From: Verrucomicrobia bacterium UBA4286
Lineage (GTDB): Bacteria > Verrucomicrobiota > Kiritimatiellia > RFP12 > UBA1067
Reading direction: 5' to 3'
Length of the DNA stretch: 5,316 nt
NCBI GenBank assembly: GCA_002395905.1
Contig: DGVK01000109.1
Span: forward strand, 1-5,316
Below, one piece after another: positions 1 to 5,316 of this stretch. The notes under the pieces were generated by a model, which had not been told where the DNA came from, did no database searches, and saw nothing but the letters and a program-made list of their open reading frames with translations. A program made the translations under genes and the position numbers. Every line of letters begins with the position of its first letter. The stretch's first letter is position 1.

Positions 1-457
1 CGATATAGCCGCAGTACTTCTCGTCGAAAAACTCGGCGTCGCCTCTGTTCTGTCCGTAGACCTCGACGGACGACGCATATACGAACCGGCATCCCTTGTT
101 CGCCGCGGCGATTTCGAGAAGCCCCTGCGTCGCCGCGACGTTCATCGCAATAGTCGCGACCGGGGATTCCGCATATGCTCTGGGATGGGTGTTGCTCGCC
201 AGATGGAAGATCGCGTCGAAGCGGCCGGACACCTCGGGGACGACGCCTGTGCCGAGTTCGCCGGTGACGAACGAAAGCCTGCCGCAGCCGGCCAGTTCCG
301 AAAAAAGGGAGCGTGCGCGCGCCTCGTCACGCACAACAAGGACGACGCTTGTGTCGCCGCTCTCCATAAGGGCCTCGACAAGGAGGCGTCCGATCATTCC
401 GGTTCCGCCGGTTATGAGCACGCGGCGGCGGTCGGGGCTGACGGTCGCGGCCGTCAC
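1..457 (-). CDS. NAD(P)-dependent epimerase/dehydratase, extended SDR family (N-terminal 152 residues, 3' end outside window)
   Basis: The product is a cytoplasmic oxidoreductase of the extended short-chain dehydrogenase/reductase family, which usually epimerises, dehydrates or decarboxylates nucleotide-activated sugars. Visible signatures are the Rossmann glycine motif TGGTGMIG at residues 16-23 (TGxxGxxG), an HLAS segment at 85-88 after beta-strand 4, and ASSVEVYG at 128-135, which carries the family's catalytic Ser region. The YxxxK catalytic pair and the substrate-binding half lie beyond the window edge, so the sugar substrate cannot be named. The start is GTG at 457, overlapping the TGA of the phosphodiesterase gene as GTGA; a strong GGAGGAA lies 7 nt upstream at 471-465. 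This arrangement indicates translational coupling in one operon. Family assignment is firm; specificity (for example UDP-glucuronate decarboxylase-like or dTDP-glucose dehydratase-like) is open. Confidence 0.92.
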   Translation of the reverse strand, partial: MTAATVSPDRRRVLITGGTGMIGRLLVEALMESGDTSVVLVVRDEARARSLFSELAGCGRLSFVTGELGTGVVPEVSGRFDAIFHLASNTHPRAYAESPVATIAMNVAATQGLLEIAAANKGCRFVYASSVEVYGQNRGDAEFFDEKYCGYI

Positions 458-2169
458 AGGCTTATTCCTCCGATGACTCGCGCCCAGACGAACGCGTCGC
501 GCCAGAAGTTGCTGGTGAAGCCCGTCGCGCCGAGATACGCGGCCTGGCGCATGTCGGCGGGCGAGTTGACGCCGTAGACGCGAAACTCCAGCCCGGCGGC
601 GCGGACCGCATCGGCGTCGGCGCGCGTCATCACGTTCTTCGTCGTGTCGCACCCCGGGCAGAACACTTCGACATTCGCCGCCTTGCACCTGGCGATCCAT
701 TCGGCGGCGTTGAACGGCTTGTCGCGCGGCAGACCTGCGAGCCAGACGGCGCGATACTTCGGGTATCTGGCCTTGAAATCCTTTAGCGCGTCATACTGGA
801 ACGACGAGACGACGATGTTGGACTCTGTAAGACCGGCCTTGCGGACGGTCTCGTCGAAGATGTCGGCATACTGCGGCGAATAGCCCTTGATCTCCGCCTG
901 CAGGACGCCGTCCTTGGGAACGACCGCCAGAACCTCGTCGAGCAGCGGAATCCTGTAGGGCCGGTCGAGCTTGTCGGCCGAACCGAGGTCGAGCGTCGCG
1001 AGATCGTCCGGCGTGAGGTCGGCGACGCGCTTGGCACAGCCTGTGTAGCGCTTGAGCTCGCCTTCGGCGTGCATGCACACCATCTGTCCGGCCTTCGTGT
1101 GGTGGAAGTCTGTCTCCACCCAGCGCGCACCGTTCTCGTATGCGCGGCGTATCGCCTCGACGGTGTTCTGCGGGACGGTCCTGTCCCACATGCCGCGATG
1201 GGCTATATCAACCATCTTGAGGGGCGCGGCTCCGGCGGACGGAACATCGAGCAGAAGGAAATCGGCGACTACGGGAGAGTGGTCCGATATATGGATCGCC
1301 TCTTCGTCGATCACGACATCATGGCGCAGCGCCTTCGCTCCGCGCAGATCGAAAACGACGTGGTCGAGCATGCAATGCCCCTTCTCGCCCGCCTTGCCGA
1401 CGCGCCCGCGGCAGCGTCCTTGTTCGTCGCGCACGAGCCTGCCGTGCTCCGACGGGATCTTCGAGCGCACCGGCGCTACCTCGCCCGCGTCGGCATATCC
1501 TGCGGCGGCGAAGGCGTTAAGAGCGGGAGAACCTTTCTCGCAGTTGAAGTCGCCGCCGCCGATCACCGGCAGATCGCCCCACTTCGCGCGGACGGCGGCG
1601 ACGCGGTCCAGGACGTGTCGCGCGTTCAGTTCGCGGATCGCGTCGGACTCTGCGCCGTTTTTCTGCCACCAGAAATGGGTCGCGAAGGCGATGAAGCGGC
1701 GGCCGTCGGCCTTGTCCTCGAAGACCGCCCACGTCAGGCTTTTCTCGACCTGAAGCGCAATGTGGTAGAAATCCAGGCCCGAATCAAGCAGGGCCAGCCG
1801 TTCCTTGCGGTACATGAGCGGCTCGTGGTTCACCCAGTTCGCGCGGCGCTCCGAAAGCTTCGCGCCGGCGCGCACGAGAGCCTCGTCCTCGTCGCCGCGC
1901 ACGACGCCGTATTCCGCCATGTCGCGAAAGAGGCGGCTCTTCCACCAGCCTGCGTTCACCTCCTGCCACGAGACGACGTCCGGCGACTGGCGGCGCACGA
2001 CGGCGATCGCGCGGTCCTCGCGCTCTTCCGCGCCGAATCCGCCATACCCGGCGCCGAAGATGTTGAACGACATGAACCTCAGCGGCCGCGCCGCCGGCGC
2101 GGCCTGCAAAGCCGCGGCCGCCAGCGCCGCGACCACGCACGCGCAACCGACAAAATACCGTTTAGTCAT
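454..2169 (-). CDS. Secreted two-domain phosphodiesterase: EEP (endonuclease/exonuclease/phosphatase) domain fused to a GDPD domain
   Basis: The product has 571 residues counted from the ATG at 2169. Residues 1-27 form a signal peptide: TKR, then an Ala/Val-rich core, then an AxA-type cleavage region near LQAAPA. Residues about 29-306 are an EEP (DNase I/sphingomyelinase fold) domain: SFN with N36, WQEVN with E70, THFWW with H165, GGDFN with D207 and N209, LDH with D269, and SDHSPV with D296/H297. This is the full metal and catalytic set. Residues about 320-556 are a GDPD TIM-barrel: HRG (H324, R325), ETD (E352, D354), H367 and AEIKG (E426), the family's two catalytic His and three acidic metal ligands. 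GDPDs hydrolyse glycerophosphodiesters to glycerol 3-phosphate and an alcohol; EEP enzymes cleave phosphodiester or phosphomonoester bonds in nucleic acids, lipids or inositol phosphates. The protein should act in the periplasm or outside the cell. The true substrate is unknown; membrane phospholipid or phosphodiester-linked glycan are candidates. An in-frame ATG at 2181 is a less likely start because it has no ribosome binding site. Confidence 0.93.
   Translation of the reverse strand: MTKRYFVGCACVVAALAAAALQAAPAARPLRFMSFNIFGAGYGGFGAEEREDRAIAVVRRQSPDVVSWQEVNAGWWKSRLFRDMAEYGVVRGDEDEALVRAGAKLSERRANWVNHEPLMYRKERLALLDSGLDFYHIALQVEKSLTWAVFEDKADGRRFIAFATHFWWQKNGAESDAIRELNARHVLDRVAAVRAKWGDLPVIGGGDFNCEKGSPALNAFAAAGYADAGEVAPVRSKIPSEHGRLVRDEQGRCRGRVGKAGEKGHCMLDHVVFDLRGAKALRHDVVIDEEAIHISDHSPVVADFLLLDVPSAGAAPLKMVDIAHRGMWDRTVPQNTVEAIRRAYENGARWVETDFHHTKAGQMVCMHAEGELKRYTGCAKRVADLTPDDLATLDLGSADKLDRPYRIPLLDEVLAVVPKDGVLQAEIKGYSPQYADIFDETVRKAGLTESNIVVSSFQYDALKDFKARYPKYRAVWLAGLPRDKPFNAAEWIARCKAANVEVFCPGCDTTKNVMTRADADAVRAAGLEFRVYGVNSPADMRQAAYLGATGFTSNFWRDAFVWARVIGGISL
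465..471 (-). promoter_or_regulatory. Ribosome binding site GGAGGAA for the epimerase, inside the phosphodiesterase coding region
   Basis: Minus-strand GGAGGAA lies 7 nt before the GTG at 457. It is encoded within the Gly-Gly-Ile codons at the end of the phosphodiesterase. With the GTGA stop/start overlap it supports coupled translation and decides the GTG start. Confidence 0.75.
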
Positions 2170-2173
2170 CTGA

Positions 2174-2179
2174 CCCTCC
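2174..2179 (-). promoter_or_regulatory. Shine-Dalgarno GGAGGG that selects the phosphodiesterase start
   Basis: On the minus strand GGAGGG is followed by TCAG and then the ATG at 2169, a normal spacing. The alternative ATG at 2181 overlaps this motif and has only a pyrimidine/GC stretch before it. The later start also puts TKR right at the N-terminus, as expected for a signal peptide. Confidence 0.6.
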
Positions 2180-2181
2180 AT

Positions 2182-2214
2182 CGGCGGACATTATACCAAA
2201 AAACACATCCGCCG
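2182..2214. repeat. 7-bp inverted repeat bracketing the -10 element
   Basis: The plus strand has CGGCGGA at 2182-2188 and its exact complement TCCGCCG at 2208-2214, separated by 19 bp that contain the -10 box. It could be a repressor site covering the promoter or, if upstream transcripts read through, a weak hairpin. In a GC-rich genome a 7-bp match can also arise by chance. Confidence 0.35.
2190..2198 (-). promoter_or_regulatory. Extended -10 promoter element (TGGTATAAT) for the phosphodiesterase-epimerase operon
   Basis: Read on the minus strand, positions 2198-2190 give TGG followed by a perfect TATAAT, a sigma70-type extended -10 element. Transcription would begin near 2183, leaving a leader of about 14 nt before the ATG at 2169. 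At 17-bp spacing the -35 position (2218-2213) reads AGGACG, only 3 of 6 matches to TTGACA, so the extended -10 would have to carry recognition. A short A/T tract (T6 on the minus strand, 2203-2198) precedes it. This is inferred from sequence alone. Confidence 0.5.
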
Positions 2215-2222
2215 TCCTGCGC

Positions 2223-2240
2223 GTGAAATCGCGGTTTCAC
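2223..2240. promoter_or_regulatory. 18-bp palindrome just after the surface-protein stop (operator or stem without a T-tract)
   Basis: The palindrome has GTGAAA and TTTCAC outer arms around a GC core and pairs at 8 of 9 positions, with the ninth a G-T wobble in RNA. It begins 3 nt after the TGA of the large surface protein gene and lies upstream of the phosphodiesterase promoter. As RNA it folds into a compact stem that could end or protect the upstream transcript. The next T-run on the minus strand (2203-2198) is about 19 nt away, so it is not a standard intrinsic terminator. The symmetry also suits a dimeric repressor, but no regulator gene is in view. Confidence 0.4.
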
Positions 2241-2243
2241 GGT

Positions 2244-5200
2244 TCAGTGGATCAGCAGCATCAACCCCTGCACACTGGGCTTGGCGTAAAGGACTCCGTC
2301 AGTAACGCGAGTATCGGCACCCGTAAAGTTTGCACCTGCATTCCGCACCTTGATGCGCGTGGGCACGGTAATGCCGCCCGACACCGCCGCGACCGGCGTC
2401 CAGTCTGCCACCGCTTTGTCGCTCGCGCCAAGCCTGAAGTCGATTTCCGTGCGGTTGTCGAGAGTAAGATTGCCGTTGACGGAGAGGATCGAGCTTTCGT
2501 CGCCGAGGACGATTGCATCTGTCACAGTAAGGTTTCCGGCGACCGCGCCGCTCGCGGCGATACTCGCGACTGTCGCACCAGTCTCGCCAAGATCGAGGAC
2601 TGCGCCATCCGCAACTTCTACATAACTGGAAAGCGCATCGGCATTCGCCGCGACGAGCGTACCCGCCTCGACCTTGGTGGAACCGGTGTAGGTGTTCGCG
2701 CCGGAAAGCGCGAGCGTTCCAGCGCCTTTCTTCACGAGGCCGCCGTCCTCCGCGCCATTGAGCGCAGGATCGGTCAGCAACGTCTGCGCGATAGTGTTTG
2801 TCGCGCCAGCGGGAAGCGCCGATGTGTCGATAATCGCACCGTTCGTAGAGACGTATGCCTTATTGAGACCTTGCATCGTGCGGTTGGCCGCATTTGCACC
2901 GTACGGCATATAAGTGCCGCCATCGAAATAGAAGTGGGCGTAGGGGCAGTCGTTCGTAGTCTGAATCACGTTTTCAGCTTTGAGAACGCCGCCATGGAGC
3001 CATATGCCGCCATTCTTTGTTCCATCTGCCTGATTCTTCGTACGGGAGAGATCCACAACGCCTTTGACATCCACCTCGCCGCCGGTGATGTTTAGAATGC
3101 CGGCTGCGGTGTATACGCCGCCGGCGTAGCGTATGAGCAGCATGTCACCGCCGACCGCGAGACGTCCGCCAGAAACATTGATCGTCGAAGTCCAGCCGGA
3201 TTTCATGCGGTTGTAGGCCAGTTCAACATTCCCGGCGACTTCGAGAAGTCCGCCGGAAAGGTTTATTTCGGTGTTGGCGCGTCCGGCGGTTTCGGCGGAG
3301 TTTCTGCCTGCGTAGTGCGTTTGCAGCGTCTGAACGCAAACCTTGCCGCCGGTTTGATTGTAGACATCCAGATGGGCACCCGTCTCGGCGTTCTCGCCGA
3401 TGCCCGGCATGTAGGCCAGATGGAGAGTATCGGCCGTCACCGTTCCGTCGGAAACGGTCAGTGTATTGTTTGCCACAACGCCGAAGTCGCCGACATAGAT
3501 ATTGCCATAGGCGGCATCGGCAGAAACTGTTTTCTCCCCGCTATCATCAAGCGTAAGGTCATTTTGCGCCAATGTAAGAACGAGCGCGGTATAACCATTG
3601 TAGTCACCAGTATTGATTGCGACGGTTTCGGAGGAAATAGAGAAGCCGGGCGGCGCCGTAAAGAGCGAGGTGTCGAGCGCAGGCGAAGCCGCCTTATAGA
3701 CGAGCGCCGTATAGACGCCAGAAGACACCGTGGAGTCTTCGTTCCAGTTGCTTGTAAATGCGACTTCGACGGGGGAAAGAACAGATAGCGTGCCAGACAC
3801 AGCAATGCCAGGCGCAGACACCGAGCCAGTCGGGAGATCAAGTCTAACGGATTCGAAAGAGCCGTTCGCGCCAATCGTCATATCCGCGACATTGACAGTC
3901 GCATCATTAAATGGGCGGAAGCGCGAGCCTGGAGCAAGTTCAATCGTCTGCCCAACGAGCGCGTTCGCGTGCACAGCGACTGTAGCACCATCTTCAACAT
4001 GAATGCCGCCATCGATATCCGAGCCACCGAATCGGCTACCGAAAAGAACAACCGACCGTTCGTCGCCCTTTATGCCGCGCACCGTAATGCCACCATCCGT
4101 GCCCACGCAGTTCGGATCGTGGCTGACCTTGCTCTGAACGGACGCGCGAACCCAACTATCATAACCTTCTGGACGAACCCACTTCGACATGTCTATGAAA
4201 AGACCGCCAGTGCCAACGATCGCAGGCTGATAGTTGAGGTAGAAGCGATTACCGTCATTTGAGTTCAATCCAACGGGATATATTGTGCCGCCATTGAAAT
4301 GAAACATTGGCGTAGTCGTCGCAAGAGACGAAGTGCCTTCTATGCTGCGCGCCACAAGCGCCCCGCCTTCGTTGAGGTAGAGGTGGAACGAGTTGCCGCT
4401 TGCGTCTACTGGGCGGATGTTGCCGCTGGAAGCGTCAAGAGTGCCACCGTCGTTGATGGTGATCGATCCGCCCGTCGCGGAGCCGTAGATGTTCTTCTTG
4501 GCGACAAGCGTTCCACTGTTGTTAATCGTTATGTTGCTGTCAACGGAATAGTCATCCGCATTGAGGTCCGAGGTCCCTGTAATGGCTCCGCTTGAATCTG
4601 CGGCAATCGTCATTGAGAGCGTCGCCGTGCCACCGCTCGTCGCCACCGAGAACGTGTAGGACTTGCCGCCCGTCGCCGTCGCGCACGTCCATGATACGGC
4701 GCGAAGCGCATCGGCGTAGGACGCAGGAACCTTCAGGACGGCGTATGTGCCATTATCATTCTTGGCTGTTGTTGTAGGTATATTCGCGTTGTAGAGTGCA
4801 ATTTTCGCACGTGATGGCAATGTGAGCGCATCAGAAACGGTAAGCGCCTTAAGCGTACTGGAAAACGCCAGCACGGCATCATTTTCAAGCACAAGGGAAG
4901 AAACCGTCTTGGCCGAGTTACCGACCCGCAGTTCACAACCGCTTCCAACCGTTACTGCTGAGCCATTCGGAATCACGCCCGCTTTCGGGAGCATAAGTTT
5001 GGCTCCGTTCTTGAGAACCGTAGGACCTTCGTATGCAATACTGTCTGAGTAATACCCCCAATTACCGCCGTCGAAAGTAACGCCTTTGGGCGTTTCCCCG
5101 GGTTCGGACGCGACGGCAGAAATAGGACACATGATTTGAGCGCAAGCCGTAGATGTTCCGCCGAGGAATGTCGCGCCGCCGGATCCGACAGTCAATCCGT

Positions 5201-5316
5201 TGACATTGTTTGTTATCCATGCGAAGTAATTGGCGTATGAAGTCGAATCGTTCGCGAGTGTACCGCCGTCGATGTTCATTACGAACGAACTTGTTGCGGA
5301 TGAATTGGCCTGGTAT
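2244..5316 (-). CDS. Large modular beta-helix surface protein with autotransporter-associated (PATR-type) repeat, 5' end outside window
   Basis: At least 1023 residues are visible. The frame is open to the window edge: codons above the Met at 5279 read YQANSSATSSFV, so that Met is internal and the signal peptide lies outside. The protein is rich in Gly, Ala, Ser, Thr, Asn and Val, with regular 'hydrophobic-x-hydrophobic-x-S/N-GG-x-L' turns typical of a right-handed parallel beta-helix. One canonical passenger-associated repeat (KKGAGTLALSGANTYTGSTK) lies near residue 850 counted from the Met at 5279. Three divergent modules can be followed, each ending in a 'GxYxxL...TALxLTLA'-like beta segment. 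The protein stops at the end of module three (QGLMLLIH). No beta-barrel, LPxTG, PEP-CTERM helix or catalytic motif is seen. A role at the cell surface in adhesion or carbohydrate contact is inferred from the fold only. Seven scattered Cys are present. It is separated from the downstream gene by 74 nt. Confidence 0.85.
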   Translation of the reverse strand, partial: YQANSSATSSFVMNIDGGTLANDSTSYANYFAWITNNVNGLTVGSGGATFLGGTSTACAQIMCPISAVASEPGETPKGVTFDGGNWGYYSDSIAYEGPTVLKNGAKLMLPKAGVIPNGSAVTVGSGCELRVGNSAKTVSSLVLENDAVLAFSSTLKALTVSDALTLPSRAKIALYNANIPTTTAKNDNGTYAVLKVPASYADALRAVSWTCATATGGKSYTFSVATSGGTATLSMTIAADSSGAITGTSDLNADDYSVDSNITINNSGTLVAKKNIYGSATGGSITINDGGTLDASSGNIRPVDASGNSFHLYLNEGGALVARSIEGTSSLATTTPMFHFNGGTIYPVGLNSNDGNRFYLNYQPAIVGTGGLFIDMSKWVRPEGYDSWVRASVQSKVSHDPNCVGTDGGITVRGIKGDERSVVLFGSRFGGSDIDGGIHVEDGATVAVHANALVGQTIELAPGSRFRPFNDATVNVADMTIGANGSFESVRLDLPTGSVSAPGIAVSGTLSVLSPVEVAFTSNWNEDSTVSSGVYTALVYKAASPALDTSLFTAPPGFSISSETVAINTGDYNGYTALVLTLAQNDLTLDDSGEKTVSADAAYGNIYVGDFGVVANNTLTVSDGTVTADTLHLAYMPGIGENAETGAHLDVYNQTGGKVCVQTLQTHYAGRNSAETAGRANTEINLSGGLLEVAGNVELAYNRMKSGWTSTINVSGGRLAVGGDMLLIRYAGGVYTAAGILNITGGEVDVKGVVDLSRTKNQADGTKNGGIWLHGGVLKAENVIQTTNDCPYAHFYFDGGTYMPYGANAANRTMQGLNKAYVSTNGAIIDTSALPAGATNTIAQTLLTDPALNGAEDGGLVKKGAGTLALSGANTYTGSTKVEAGTLVAANADALSSYVEVADGAVLDLGETGATVASIAASGAVAGNLTVTDAIVLGDESSILSVNGNLTLDNRTEIDFRLGASDKAVADWTPVAAVSGGITVPTRIKVRNAGANFTGADTRVTDGVLYAKPSVQGLMLLIH
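2646..2741 (-). repeat. Canonical passenger-associated transport repeat (PATR, autotransporter-associated beta strand)
   Basis: Residues 847-878 from the Met at 5279 fit the family pattern 'GGL.K.G.GTL.LSG.NTYTG.T.V..GTL' exactly, including the NTYTG core. This repeat is known from passengers of type V autotransporters and from large PVC surface proteins. It is the strongest single family hit in the gene. Confidence 0.88.
2898..3476 (-). repeat. Tandem GG-turn beta-helix rungs in module C
   Basis: Seven rungs share the form 'hydrophobic-x-hydrophobic-x-(S/T/H/D)-GG-x-(L/V)', for example YNQTGGKV, INLSGGLL, INVSGGRL, LNITGGEV and IWLHGGVL, ending with YFDGGTY. The GG turns are spaced about 24-33 residues, matching one to one and a half turns of a right-handed parallel beta-helix. 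The repeats are diverged at the DNA level, so they are protein repeats and not recent tandem DNA duplications. Confidence 0.7.
3567..4595 (-). repeat. Module B of the surface protein (about 343 residues)
   Basis: It covers residues 229-571 from the Met at 5279. The order is short GG rungs (turns near 256, 279, 306 and 331), FHFNGGTIYPVG (326-337), VGTGGLFID (355-363), DPNCVGTDGGITVRG (388-402), a degenerate PATR-like stretch with DGGIHVEDGATV (423-434), and a closing segment from GVYTALVYKA (521-530) to TALVLTLA (564-571). Each landmark has a counterpart at the same relative place in module C. Confidence 0.6.
4596..5316 (-). repeat. Module A of the surface protein (partial)
   Basis: Residues are counted from the Met at 5279. 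The visible part starts with FVMNIDGGTL, passes NGLTVGSGGATF (28-38), a PIS..ETPKGVTFDGG stretch (52-72) and YEGPTVLKNGAKL (83-95), and closes with GTYAVLKV (177-184) to ATLSMTIA (219-226). These landmarks recur in the same order in modules B and C, which is the evidence that it is a copy. Confidence 0.55.

Larger units (their letters stand above)
2247..3566 (-). repeat. Module C of the surface protein (about 440 residues, C-terminal)
   Basis: It covers residues 572-1011 from the Met at 5279. It follows the order of module B but has more rungs: GG turns near 612, 645, 677, 705, 734, 764 and 788. Then come FYFDGGTYMPYG (783-794), VSTNGAIID (810-818), DPALNGAEDGGLVKKGAG (837-854), the canonical PATR, and the closing DWTPVAAV to QGLMLLIH. 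It is about 100 residues longer than module B, apparently by added rungs. Confidence 0.6.

Noticed and set aside
185..577. Plus-strand open frames over 96-577
   Set aside because: They are antisense to the epimerase and the end of the phosphodiesterase, whose Rossmann and GDPD motifs fix the real frame.
2130..2181. Lipoprotein signal (FVGC) in the phosphodiesterase N-terminus
   Set aside because: The Cys residues lie at the start of the hydrophobic stretch, before a full h-region, and the -3 residue is Phe. A standard AxA-type signal peptide fits better.
1069..2226. 385-codon open frame on the plus strand opposite the phosphodiesterase
   Set aside because: It lies fully antisense to a gene with clear EEP and GDPD motifs, shows no domain signature, and long open antisense frames are common in GC-rich DNA.
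2198..2240. Intrinsic terminator made of the 2223-2240 stem and the T-run at 2203-2198
   Set aside because: About 19 nt separate stem and T-run, too far for a normal intrinsic terminator, so it is listed only as a palindrome of uncertain role.
2223..3095. 290-codon open frame on the plus strand opposite the surface protein end
   Set aside because: Its product is Arg/Cys/His-rich with no pattern, it starts inside the palindrome, and the minus strand carries a clear PATR-type coding sequence.
5277..5279. Met at 5279 as the start of the surface protein
   Set aside because: The frame stays open to the window edge with similar Ser/Ala-rich sequence, no ribosome binding site is seen, and no signal peptide follows this Met.
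2244..5316. CRISPR-like or satellite DNA repeats suggested by recurring 'gccgcc' words
   Set aside because: The words come from Gly-Gly codons of the beta-helix turns; spacing and flanks vary, and the frame is kept throughout.

Overview
The window holds three genes, all on the minus strand, so transcription runs from high to low coordinates. They are the 3' part of a very large surface-type beta-helix protein (5316 to 2244, 5' end outside the window), a complete secreted two-domain phosphodiesterase (2169 to 454), and the 5' part of an NAD(P)-dependent sugar epimerase/dehydratase (457 to 1, 3' end outside). No RNA gene, CRISPR array, insertion sequence or phage gene was recognised, and no plus-strand gene is credible.

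Organism: a bacterium, probably Gram-negative. The long glycine- and serine-rich protein with an autotransporter-associated (PATR-type) repeat but no outer-membrane beta-barrel is a type seen very often in the Verrucomicrobiota/Kiritimatiellota/Lentisphaerota (PVC) group. That assignment is an inference from protein style and moderately high GC. No marker gene in the window proves it.

Layout: (i) 5316-2244 encodes at least 1023 residues. I read them as three divergent copies of one module, each made of GG-turn beta-helix rungs, a 'DGG..G.G' PATR-like segment and a closing beta segment; the protein stops exactly where the third module ends. (ii) 2243-2170 is a short intergenic region with an 18-bp palindrome, an extended -10 box inside a 7-bp inverted repeat, and a Shine-Dalgarno sequence that favours the second of two in-frame ATGs. 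(iii) 2169-454 encodes a signal peptide, an endonuclease/exonuclease/phosphatase (EEP) domain and a glycerophosphodiester phosphodiesterase (GDPD) domain in one polypeptide, with nearly all catalytic residues present in both. (iv) 457-1 encodes an extended short-chain dehydrogenase/reductase whose GTG start overlaps the upstream stop in a GTGA quartet, with its ribosome binding site inside the upstream gene.

How they fit together: the phosphodiesterase and epimerase genes look like one translationally coupled operon with its own promoter. One product acts outside the cytoplasm on phosphodiesters and the other acts in the cytoplasm, probably on nucleotide sugars. A shared role in envelope lipid or glycan turnover is plausible but unproven. 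The surface protein gene is separate in composition (visibly lower GC) and probably a separate transcription unit. The most notable item is the EEP-GDPD fusion; the modular, anchor-less surface protein comes second.
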